DNA from: Candidatus Parvarchaeota archaeon
GTDB lineage: Archaea; Micrarchaeota; Micrarchaeia; Anstonellales; VGKX01
NCBI GenBank assembly: GCA_016866895.1
Contig: VGKX01000018.1
Coordinates: 1 to 12,051 of the forward strand
Direction of reading: 5' to 3'
DNA length: 12,051 bases
Under the pieces are notes generated by a model. It was not told the origin of the DNA and did no database searches. It was given only the letters and a program-made list of their open reading frames with translations. This document shows, piece by piece, positions 1 through 5,992 of the stretch; within the stretch, counting starts at the first letter, position 1; each line of letters begins with the position of its first letter. A program made the position numbers and the translations under genes.

Positions 1-276
1 TATGATGCCTCCGACCACGTGATTGACGTTGGCGAAGTGGTTGGAGTCAGAAAACAAGAGGAATTTGAAGCCCAAAGCGGCGAGGCGGCAGGAAAAGGCG
101 CCGGCAAAAAAGGCGAGGAGAGCGACAACGGGAAAGTTGCAGCGACTGAGACGGACGCGTCTGCCGAGGAGAAAAAGGCAGCAAAACCCGAGGAAAAAAA
201 GCCGGAGGACAGGGAGAAAAAGACAAGGGTGCTTGTTGAGGCTGATGACGAGCTTGTCGGGTTTGAAAAGCCCTAG
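1..276 (+). CDS. C-terminal part of an unrecognised protein with a charged low-complexity tail
   Basis: The frame is open from base 1 and ends at a TAG at 274-276, so only the last 91 residues are visible and the start lies outside the window. A short ordered-looking piece (YDASDHVIDVGEVVGVRKQ) is followed by about 50 residues made almost only of Glu, Lys, Ala, Gly and Asp. It closes with a short hydrophobic-acidic end (TRVLVEADDELVGFEKP). Such tails are usually disordered and solvent exposed. No membrane segment, cysteine or recognisable motif is present, so no function is assigned. An internal GTG at 19 could be read as a start, but the frame continues upstream of it without a stop, so truncation by the window edge is the simpler reading. 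The gene converges on the GAPDH gene with 44 bases between them. Confidence 0.7.
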   Translation, partial: YDASDHVIDVGEVVGVRKQEEFEAQSGEAAGKGAGKKGEESDNGKVAATETDASAEEKKAAKPEEKKPEDREKKTRVLVEADDELVGFEKP

Positions 277-320
277 GGTTTGCAGATGCCAAAGATGCTA
301 GAGGACACTTGACTTAAGGC

Positions 321-1358
321 CTAGAGGATTTTTTCCAGTGCATCCACAAGCCGATTTGTGTAGCCCCACTCGTTGTCATACCAGGTGAGCACCTTGACGC
401 TGTTTCCAATCACATAGGTGCAGCCAGCGTCCACTATACCTGAGTGAGGGTCGCCAATTACATCAGAAGAAACGATTGGGTCTTGCGTATAGCCAAGTAT
501 GCCTTTCAAAGGCGGCTTTTCTGATGCTTCCTTAAGTAGGGAATTTACCTCGTCTTTTGTAGTCTGCTTGCCCACAATCACAGTCAGGTCATTGATTGAG
601 CCTGTAATGACTGGCACGCGAAGCGACAGGCCGTCAAGTTTTCCCTTCAAGTCAGGTATTACCTCGCCAATGGCTTTGGCAGCGCCTGTTGATGTTGGGA
701 TGATGTTTGCTGCGCTTGCCCTGGTTCTTCGCAAGTCCTTGTGGAAATCGTCAAGCACCTTCTGGTCGTTTGTGTAGGCATGGCATGTTGTCATGAAGCC
801 TGATTTTATTTCCAGGTTGTCATGCAGGACTTTTGCAACTGGCGCAAGGCAGTTTGTCGTGCAGGAGGCAAGCGAGATGATTTTATGCTCGGATTTTTTG
901 TACATTTTGTCGTTTACCCCGGGCACTATTGTGACATCTGGGTTTTTTGCAGGGGCCGAAATCAGGACTTTTTTTGCGCCAGCAGTCAGGTGCTTTGTTG
1001 CCCCGTCGCGGTCTGTGAATGCGCCTGTTGCTTCAAGGACAACTTCAACCCCAAGGCTTTTCCAGGGCAGCGCCAGAGGGTCGCGGGAGGATATTATGGG
1101 TATTGTCAAGCCGTCAACTAAAAGCGAATTGCCCGAGTCGGGGCTTGCACTTGGAGGCGTTGAGCCGAGTGTGAGTCCGACTTGCCCCCCAAACCTTCCG
1201 TGAGTGGAGTCGTACTTGAAAAGATGCGCAACCGCTTTTGGGTCGTGAGTATCGTTGATTGCAACAACATCCAGCTTTTTTCCAAGAAGTTTTTTTTCAG
1301 CAATGACGCGCAGGGCAAGCCTGCCAATCCTTCCAAACCCGCTAATGGCGATTTTCAT
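321..1358 (-). CDS. gap: Glyceraldehyde-3-phosphate dehydrogenase, bacterial (type I) class
   Basis: Catalyses reversible oxidative phosphorylation of glyceraldehyde 3-phosphate to 1,3-bisphosphoglycerate with NAD(P) in cytoplasmic glycolysis/gluconeogenesis. The 345 residues match the usual length. The Rossmann motif GFGRIGR lies at 7-13, the adenine-side acidic residue in AIND at 33-36, the catalytic cysteine C166 in SCTTNC, the catalytic His193 in TCHAYTNDQ, and WYDNEWGY at 326-333 near the C-terminus. This is the bacterial/eukaryotic family, not the distant archaeal GAPDH, so transfer from bacteria is likely in its history. A somewhat long loop rich in Ser, Pro and Gly (about 64-80) precedes the second half of the NAD domain. 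I chose the second ATG (1358): GGGGTG sits six bases upstream and the protein then begins MKIAISGFG as in relatives. ATG 1361 and GTG 1367 are also in frame. It diverges from the PGK gene, whose enzyme uses its product. Confidence 0.95.
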   Translation of the reverse strand: MKIAISGFGRIGRLALRVIAEKKLLGKKLDVVAINDTHDPKAVAHLFKYDSTHGRFGGQVGLTLGSTPPSASPDSGNSLLVDGLTIPIISSRDPLALPWKSLGVEVVLEATGAFTDRDGATKHLTAGAKKVLISAPAKNPDVTIVPGVNDKMYKKSEHKIISLASCTTNCLAPVAKVLHDNLEIKSGFMTTCHAYTNDQKVLDDFHKDLRRTRASAANIIPTSTGAAKAIGEVIPDLKGKLDGLSLRVPVITGSINDLTVIVGKQTTKDEVNSLLKEASEKPPLKGILGYTQDPIVSSDVIGDPHSGIVDAGCTYVIGNSVKVLTWYDNEWGYTNRLVDALEKIL

Positions 1359-1364
1359 CATAAA

Positions 1365-1433
1365 CACCCCGAATTATATCAAGCCGGCATTTGCATTTGC
1401 AGTAATGATTTACAAGCAAAGCAAGTTTAATAC
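1365..1433 (-). promoter_or_regulatory. Candidate promoter and ribosome binding site of gap
   Basis: On the minus strand a TATA-like AGTATTAAAC lies at 1433-1424, about 65-75 bases before the start, which would give a leader of roughly 40 bases. GGGGTG at 1370-1365 fits the archaeal anti-Shine-Dalgarno sequence and is six bases from ATG 1358. A second AT-rich stretch (GATATAATTC, 1380-1371) is too close to the start to place transcription before it. The Shine-Dalgarno match is clear; the TATA choice is inference. Confidence 0.4.
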
Positions 1434-1490
1434 TTTTGCGCACCAACGATAAATGGGGTTTGCGCCACAGGCTTGCGTAACCTTGCTTGC

Positions 1491-1506
1491 CAATGCCTGC
1501 GCATTG
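1491..1506. promoter_or_regulatory. Palindrome at the pgk promoter, possible operator
   Basis: CAATGC and GCATTG form a perfect six-base inverted repeat around CTGC. Its right arm touches the TATA-like TTGTATATTA at 1504-1513 that probably drives pgk. A symmetric site covering the BRE/TATA region is where archaeal repressors or activators commonly bind. Two TTTGCGC copies (1435-1441 and 1459-1465) lie upstream with a 24-base period. No regulator is identified; this is an inference from position and symmetry. Confidence 0.3.
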
Positions 1507-1555
1507 TATATTATTGTATGTCTATGCAGTCCGAGGCCATTTCAGTTTTGGGTGT
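1504..1555 (+). promoter_or_regulatory. Candidate pgk promoter and ribosome binding site
   Basis: TTGTATATTA at 1504-1513 is TATA-like; a transcript would begin near 1535, giving a leader of about 25 bases. GGGTG at about 1550-1554 matches the archaeal Shine-Dalgarno sequence and ends five bases before ATG 1560. This decides the start against the upstream in-frame codon at 1473, which would place the TATA box and Shine-Dalgarno sequence inside the coding region. Confidence 0.5.
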
Positions 1556-1559
1556 TTTT

Positions 1560-2774
1560 ATGATTACGATGAATGATGTGAATTTTGAAAACAAGCGCGT
1601 GTTTGTGCGCATAGACATCAACTGCCCCGTGGACAAGAAAACAATGGCAATACAAGAAAGCGACAGGCTTGTGCAGCATGCAAAAACCGTAAGGGAGCTT
1701 TCCGACAAGGGGGCAAAAGTCGTGGTTCTTGGGCACCAGGGCAGGCAGGGAGATTATGATTTTTTGCACCTGGAGCAGCATGCGCGTCTTCTTGAAAAGC
1801 ATGTCGGAAAGCCGGTTACATATATCGCCGACGTGTGCGGAACTTCGGCAAAGGCTGCGATTGGCGCGCTATATGGCGGCCAGATAATTCTTCTTGACAA
1901 TGTGCGGATGGTTGAGGATGAGACAAAATACAAGTCAGTTCAGGATGCGAAAAATTCACAGATAGTAAAGGAGCTTTTCGAATTTTGCGACATATTCGTG
2001 CTTGACGGCTTTTCTGTTTCCCACAGGCCGCATGCCTCGGTCGTAGGCTTTTTTGAAAAGACGGTGGTGGCGGGGCGCGTGATGCAGGCCGAGCTTGAGG
2101 CGCTTGACAGGGTGTACTCTGGGAAAAAGCCGGTTGTATTTGTCATGGGCGGGGCAAAGCCTGAAGATTCGATTGGGATAATGGAAAAGTTCCTGGCAGA
2201 AGGCAAAGCCGATGCGATTATTGCCTGCGGAGTGCTTGGAAACCTGATGATAAAGTCGTGGCTGCCGCCTGACAAAAACCTCGGGTTTGCAACTGAAAGC
2301 TATTTGAAGGAAATCGGTGCTGCTGCGCATGTTGGCCTAGCCCGCGAGCTTTTGGCACAATACGGGGAAAAAATACTGCTGCCACAGGATGTTGCATACC
2401 TGGTTGGCCAGTCAAGAATTGAGTGCAAGACTGAAATGCTTCCGTGCAACGGGCCCATTATGGACATTGGCCTTGCCTCTGCAAAGAAATTTGCAGAAAT
2501 TCTGCTTGGCGCAGGGACGATTGTAATCAACGGCCCGGCTGGAGTCTACGAGCAGGCTGCTTTTGAAGGCGGGACGCGGATAATCCTTGATGCCATTGAA
2601 AAAAGCAAGGCATTTAGCCTGGCTGGCGGCGGGCACACAATCGCGGCAATTGAAAAGTTCGGGGTGGACAGGTCAAAAATAGGCCACATAAGCTTGTCAG
2701 GAAAAGCCCTGATTTCCTACCTTGCAGGCGAAAAGCTTGCTGGCGTGGAACTTGTAAGAAACGCCAAACAATAG
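1560..2774 (+). CDS. pgk: Phosphoglycerate kinase, archaeal type
   Basis: Interconverts 1,3-bisphosphoglycerate and ADP with 3-phosphoglycerate and ATP in central carbon metabolism. The 404 residues fit the archaeal family. The N-terminal substrate domain shows RIDINCP at 17-23, GHQGRQG at 58-64, LLDNVR at 111-116 and SHRPHAS at 154-160. The nucleotide domain shows MGGAK at 196-200, NGPAGVYE at 324-331 and GGGHT at 356-360, where bacterial enzymes usually have GGGDT/S. The start at 1560 is chosen because GGGTG lies five bases upstream and residues 5-23 then align with family N-termini; ATG 1569 is a possible alternative. Upstream codons back to 1473 encode no conserved sequence. The gene diverges from gap, so the shared region probably coordinates two successive steps. 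T-rich sequence follows the stop. Confidence 0.96.
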   Translation: MITMNDVNFENKRVFVRIDINCPVDKKTMAIQESDRLVQHAKTVRELSDKGAKVVVLGHQGRQGDYDFLHLEQHARLLEKHVGKPVTYIADVCGTSAKAAIGALYGGQIILLDNVRMVEDETKYKSVQDAKNSQIVKELFEFCDIFVLDGFSVSHRPHASVVGFFEKTVVAGRVMQAELEALDRVYSGKKPVVFVMGGAKPEDSIGIMEKFLAEGKADAIIACGVLGNLMIKSWLPPDKNLGFATESYLKEIGAAAHVGLARELLAQYGEKILLPQDVAYLVGQSRIECKTEMLPCNGPIMDIGLASAKKFAEILLGAGTIVINGPAGVYEQAAFEGGTRIILDAIEKSKAFSLAGGGHTIAAIEKFGVDRSKIGHISLSGKALISYLAGEKLAGVELVRNAKQ

Positions 2775-2793
2775 GGCCTGTCTTGTTACTATG

Positions 2794-2829
2794 TTTTAAT
2801 TTTCCTTGCCGTTTTCCCAGTTCTTTTCT
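2794..2829 (+). terminator. T-rich archaeal terminator after pgk
   Basis: Twenty bases after the pgk stop the plus strand carries several T tracts (TTTTAATTTT at 2794-2803, TTTT at 2812-2815, TTCTTTTCTT at 2821-2830) and no strong hairpin. Archaeal RNA polymerase stops at such tracts. The convergent gene ends at 2848, and on its strand this stretch is A-rich, so it should terminate only pgk. Confidence 0.55.
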
Positions 2830-2847
2830 TATCTTCATTGGCATTTT

Positions 2848-3474
2848 CTACTCTTCTTTTTGCCCAAAGTCGCTGCCATCTTGTGAATCAGGCAGCCTAA
2901 AACCATCATTGCCTGTTGGCTTTTGCCACTGCTGCGATGCGAAGTTGCCATTGCCCCCTTGCTGGCTTTGCCTACCAGGTGAAATTGCCATCAGGTAGAC
3001 TATTGAGATAAAGGCTACCCCAAGCCCAATGGCTGCCTCAGCAAGATACCCTGCAAGCACTGGGACAAAAAAAGCTGCAATGCTTGCAAAAGGAAATTTG
3101 ATTTTTCTTGCAAGGGCGGCTGCAATCGCACTAAGCATAACAAGGACATGGAACCACAGGTCGCAAAACAGGCCCTTGCCGCCAGTCAGGGTGTTTAGAA
3201 ATCCCTTGCACGCCCCAAATCCGGCTGCCGCAGATGCTTTTGCCGGGGCAGGGACAATGCAGGTGAAATTGAGGCAAAAGCCCCTGCTGCAATCGGTTGT
3301 TTTTGAGCACAAGCCGCTGACTGAGTAGTTGCCAAATTGCGGGACAGTGCACGTTGAATTTATGCAAAAGCCCTCTGCGCACTGCGAGGTTGTCGTGCAG
3401 GAAGGCTGGGCACGCGGCATGTTTGCAGTCGCAAGAAAAAATATTGAGGCAATGAAAAGAAGCGAAATTCTCAT
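2848..3474 (-). CDS. Small secreted-domain membrane protein with two four-cysteine repeats
   Basis: 208 residues, family not recognised. Residues 1-23 form a signal peptide (short basic start, hydrophobic core to about 17). Residues 26-45 and 56-75 are two copies of C-x5-C-x2-GFC-x-N-x-T-C-x-VP, exactly 30 residues apart, each with an N-glycosylation sequon (NST, NFT). Two further cysteines, C89 and C104, precede three hydrophobic segments at about 105-122, 127-146 and 149-165. A hydrophilic Gln/Gly/Asp-rich tail ends the protein. The cysteine repeats are probably extracellular and disulfide bonded, and the helices anchor them. The start at 3474 is chosen because the signal peptide begins there, with GGTG two bases upstream and a TATA-like box near 3502; the frame extends 13 codons further up to 3513 without support. 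The gene converges on pgk and diverges from the large operon. Confidence 0.8.
   Translation of the reverse strand: MRISLLFIASIFFLATANMPRAQPSCTTTSQCAEGFCINSTCTVPQFGNYSVSGLCSKTTDCSRGFCLNFTCIVPAPAKASAAAGFGACKGFLNTLTGGKGLFCDLWFHVLVMLSAIAAALARKIKFPFASIAAFFVPVLAGYLAEAAIGLGVAFISIVYLMAISPGRQSQQGGNGNFASQQWQKPTGNDGFRLPDSQDGSDFGQKEE
3250..3309 (-). repeat. Second copy of the C-x5-C-x4-C-x4-C repeat
   Basis: Encodes residues 56-75 of the membrane protein: CSKTTDCSRGFCLNFTCIVP. It shares the four cysteines, GFC, the N-x-T-C sequon and the closing VP with the copy encoded 90 bases upstream on the same strand. Confidence 0.75.
3340..3399 (-). repeat. First copy of the C-x5-C-x4-C-x4-C repeat
   Basis: Encodes residues 26-45 of the membrane protein: CTTTSQCAEGFCINSTCTVP. 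The spacing to the second copy is exactly 90 bases, consistent with an in-frame tandem duplication followed by divergence outside the cysteine framework. Confidence 0.75.
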
Positions 3475-3475
3475 G

Positions 3476-3506
3476 GCACCTGTTTGGATTGCTTTGGTTA
3501 AATAAA
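3476..3506 (-). promoter_or_regulatory. TATA-like box of the cysteine-repeat membrane protein
   Basis: The minus strand reads TTTATTTAA at 3506-3498, centred about 28 bases before ATG 3474, as for a nearly leaderless archaeal mRNA. GGTG at 3480-3477 is present but only two bases from the ATG, so the TATA spacing is the better argument. Confidence 0.45.
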
Positions 3507-3566
3507 TTTGCATTTTGGCTGGGATTTGGATTTTGGAAGGGGAAGTGTGATGTAGTGTCCTTTAGG

Positions 3567-3622
3567 GGGAGCCTGCCTCGGTGCTCCTCCACCAGCTCAA
3601 GCAGATGGCTCCCGCACCGAGG
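3567..3622. other. Permuted complementary segments; two alternative hairpins in an intergenic region
   Basis: Two perfect complementary pairs interleave here: GGGAGCC (3567-3573) with GGCTCCC (3607-3613), seven pairs, and CCTCGGTGC (3576-3584) with GCACCGAGG (3614-3622), nine pairs. The order is A, B, A', B'. With no bases between A' and B' and only two between A and B, both stems cannot form in full at once, so they are alternatives. The nine-pair stem can also enclose an imperfect hairpin (about 3589-3608) with a four-base loop. The element lies between divergent genes and upstream of the TATA-like box of the large operon, so it could be a small RNA, a leader from an upstream promoter, or a DNA site. 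No tRNA, 5S, SRP or known riboswitch signature was found. Confidence 0.5.
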
Positions 3623-3645
3623 TTCTTCAGTGGGCTGCTAAAAAG

Positions 3646-3655
3646 TTGCATGCAA
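3646..3655. promoter_or_regulatory. Ten-base palindrome before the large-operon promoter
   Basis: TTGCATGCAA is a perfect palindrome set in A-rich flanks, ten bases before the TATA-like sequence of the three-gene operon. Its symmetry and place would suit a dimeric regulator. A ten-base palindrome can arise by chance, so this is only a candidate. Confidence 0.2.
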
Positions 3656-3663
3656 AAATCCAG

Positions 3664-3676
3664 CAATATTATAAAG
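3664..3676 (+). promoter_or_regulatory. TATA-like box of the three-gene operon
   Basis: CAATATTATAAAG lies 15-27 bases before ATG 3691. This is close to, though slightly nearer than, the usual archaeal TATA distance of about 26 bases for a leaderless start. No Shine-Dalgarno match lies before 3691. The AT-rich core is also nearly symmetric and could serve the minus strand. Confidence 0.45.
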
Positions 3677-3690
3677 CTGGCAAGCGTAAT

Positions 3691-5982
3691 ATGAGCCCTG
3701 AAAATGAAAGGCTGATTGGGAGTGACTGGATGGGCTACAACCGCTTTGTGGAGCAGGAGGAAAAGCCAAGGGAGCAGGTTAGTGCGCAGCTCCAAAGCGC
3801 GCTTCAGAAGGTGCAGGACAACACTAATTTTGTTATTGGCGAGCTTGGAAAGCTCAAAGCAGGCCAGAAGCTGGATTTCTACCTTTTGAAAGAGCAAATA
3901 GGCTACAGTAGGGGCGGGCAGAGATTTGTTGGTGGCATAATTGAAAGTGTTGGCGAGGCAAGGCAGCTCATTCAAAATGAGACGACAGCGCAAAACAAAG
4001 TGGCGCTTGAGGATTTTTCAAAAAGGCTTGAGAACATAGAGGCAGCGATAAAGGATGCTCTGTTCAGGAACAGCGTTGCAACTGTATACAAAAGCAGGGT
4101 CGGGGATGAGGAAAACATATTAAAGGCAAAGTCTGAATTGGCGGGATTTGCAGACAGGCTCAATTCTAATTTGCCTTTCCCAATTGAAAGCGCAAGTCTT
4201 CAGACAGAGACGCGCATGGGCACGCCTGGGCTGGATTTTGTCCCGACTGTGACTGGGGAAAACGCCCTGACGCAGGTGAAGGAGAGAACGCGGGAGAATT
4301 TTGACGTTTCTGTGTTTGTGCCAATGGACTACAGGCGCGACTTTAGGGTAAAGCCGGACGATGAAAAGAAAGCCCGCGAGCTTGTTTATATGCGCGGCAT
4401 TTCCAACCTGCTGACACTGCATGGGATGGAGCAGCAAACCGCGCAGCAGATTGCAAAAAAGATGCTTGATGGAACGGCGTTAAGCGCATCAGAGTTTGGC
4501 GAGGTCAGGCCGATTCTCAAGGAAGTCTACACCAAGCTTGAGCAAAACGGCCAGAAGCTTCAGGTGGTTGGAAAGGCGTCAATGGAAGTCCTCAATCCGG
4601 ACGTGTACTATTTTAGAGAAGACTTAAGCAACATGGGGGCAGAGGAAAAGAAAGGCTACCTGGCGCAGGTGAAGAAAAATGACAGGAAAGCTTTTGATGA
4701 GTATACCGAAATGCTCAGGCTTTATGAAAGGCAGAAGGGGAGCAACGACAGGCTTGCCCTTGAGCGAGCCGCTGTGACTGCAAAGGGGATTGTGGACTTG
4801 TACAGGAAGTTCAATGTTGATATAACTGGAATGGTTGAGACAAAGGGGGAGCATGTTGACACAAGCGTGCATGACATGTACGAGATGCTTGCAAAAAACA
4901 GCCAGAAAGCGGCAACTGAGCTTCTTGTGTACAACGACAAGGGAGTGCTTGACCTCAAAAAAAGCATCCTGGATTTTGAGAAAACCGGGGCGGGAAGCTT
5001 TGGCCAGTTCGTGCTCAACAAGGGCAAGTTCAGGGAAATGAACGCGTTTTTGGCAAGGCACAAGGCAACAGGAAAAAACAGTTATCTTGACTTGAACAGG
5101 GGGGCTGAAGTTGGCCTGGTAGCAGATGTCACGCTGCAGCTAAGCACCATTGAAGGCCCAATTGAGGCTTCCAAGGAAGGAAACAGCGTTGACTTTAGGA
5201 TTGGGCTTTCCGTGAAGGACAACGGGGCGATTGACAGGACTGGGGCGCAGTTTGCAAATAATTTTACTCTCAAGGCATGGCTTGAGGATGAGGCAGGCAA
5301 CAGGACGGAAATAGGGCAGGATGCCATAAAAAGGCCGCAGCTGGATGGAAAAAGCGGCACTGTGTCATTTAGCACGCCAGGCTCCGGAAGCTATGCCCTG
5401 AAGATGCAGGCCAGCTACAAAAACGCATTTGGCGAGACAATCACCACGCCGGAGGCAAGCGTGCAGGTGGTTAGCAAATCAAGTGCAAGGCTTATTGCCC
5501 ACACGGCGATTGATGACATTGCAAGAATTGGCATAATGACTGCGCGCATAGATTTGGATGCATCCAACAAGCGAACCCTGGAGGCCCCATTGGGGAATAT
5601 TCACTCAAATCCTAAATTCACTTATGTTATTGCAGAATGGGATGCAAAGGCTGGAACCCTGGAATTATTTGATGAGAGCCACGACCCGGATTCAAAAAGT
5701 TTTGCCCAAGCCATAGTTAAAAGTGGCGGGGCGGGCGAGAGAAGGGACGTGGTTTTGGATGGAGTGACAATTGGGCAGGCAGTTACAGACAGAAACGGCA
5801 AGGGAGTATACCTGAAGATGGATATTGGGAATCCTATGGTACAGGCAGCGCTTAGGGAAAGAGGCGTCCTGCTTGAGAGAATAGGAGATGAGATGGGGGT
5901 TGCAAATATCGATTTGAATAAGTTTAGGGCAGATGCAATCGTTCGGATAGACGCATATTGGGAAAGGCAGGAAGCGCAATAG
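3691..5982 (+). CDS. Large unrecognised helical protein with an Ig-like domain; first gene of the operon
   Basis: 763 residues, family not recognised. There is no signal peptide or membrane segment and no cysteine was noticed, so it looks cytoplasmic unless exported by an unusual route. Residues 1 to about 470 are mainly helical and charged, with coiled-coil-like stretches near 25-70 and 90-125. Residues about 475-600 alternate polar and hydrophobic residues in short strands (VTLQLSTIEG, FTLKAWLEDEAGNRTEI, GSYALKMQASYKN), typical of an Ig-like beta sandwich. The last 160 residues are mixed and end in a charged segment. I chose ATG 3691 because a TATA-like box lies just upstream and residues before it, reached only through a TTG at 3646, fall inside that box; ATG 3730 is a second possibility. 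The next gene begins ten bases after the stop, so the three large genes are probably co-transcribed. Confidence 0.85.
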   Translation: MSPENERLIGSDWMGYNRFVEQEEKPREQVSAQLQSALQKVQDNTNFVIGELGKLKAGQKLDFYLLKEQIGYSRGGQRFVGGIIESVGEARQLIQNETTAQNKVALEDFSKRLENIEAAIKDALFRNSVATVYKSRVGDEENILKAKSELAGFADRLNSNLPFPIESASLQTETRMGTPGLDFVPTVTGENALTQVKERTRENFDVSVFVPMDYRRDFRVKPDDEKKARELVYMRGISNLLTLHGMEQQTAQQIAKKMLDGTALSASEFGEVRPILKEVYTKLEQNGQKLQVVGKASMEVLNPDVYYFREDLSNMGAEEKKGYLAQVKKNDRKAFDEYTEMLRLYERQKGSNDRLALERAAVTAKGIVDLYRKFNVDITGMVETKGEHVDTSVHDMYEMLAKNSQKAATELLVYNDKGVLDLKKSILDFEKTGAGSFGQFVLNKGKFREMNAFLARHKATGKNSYLDLNRGAEVGLVADVTLQLSTIEGPIEASKEGNSVDFRIGLSVKDNGAIDRTGAQFANNFTLKAWLEDEAGNRTEIGQDAIKRPQLDGKSGTVSFSTPGSGSYALKMQASYKNAFGETITTPEASVQVVSKSSARLIAHTAIDDIARIGIMTARIDLDASNKRTLEAPLGNIHSNPKFTYVIAEWDAKAGTLELFDESHDPDSKSFAQAIVKSGGAGERRDVVLDGVTIGQAVTDRNGKGVYLKMDIGNPMVQAALRERGVLLERIGDEMGVANIDLNKFRADAIVRIDAYWERQEAQ

Positions 5983-5992
5983 GTGTTAATAG

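Noticed and set aside
793..1203. Long plus-strand frame opposite GAPDH
   Set aside because: It is antisense to highly conserved GAPDH codons and its translation has no recognisable features.
1359..1367. GTG 1367 as the start of GAPDH
   Set aside because: This GTG is part of the GGGGTG Shine-Dalgarno match; the ATG at 1358 gives the usual family N-terminus.
1473..1559. Longer N-terminus of phosphoglycerate kinase
   Set aside because: It would run through the TATA-like box and the GGGTG site, and the added 29 residues have no counterpart in the family.
3567..3622. H-type pseudoknot from the two interleaved stems
   Set aside because: With no bases between the 3' strands, the two-base linker between the 5' strands would have to span about 16 stacked pairs, which is sterically impossible for the full stems.
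3553..3645. tRNA or other standard structural RNA in the structured intergenic region
   Set aside because: No T-loop (GTTCRA), no seven-pair acceptor ends at tRNA distance and no SRP, 5S, H/ACA or fluoride riboswitch signature on either strand.
3646..3690. TTG start giving 15 more residues to the first operon protein
   Set aside because: The TTG is part of a palindrome and the extension covers the TATA-like box; it lacks a Shine-Dalgarno match.
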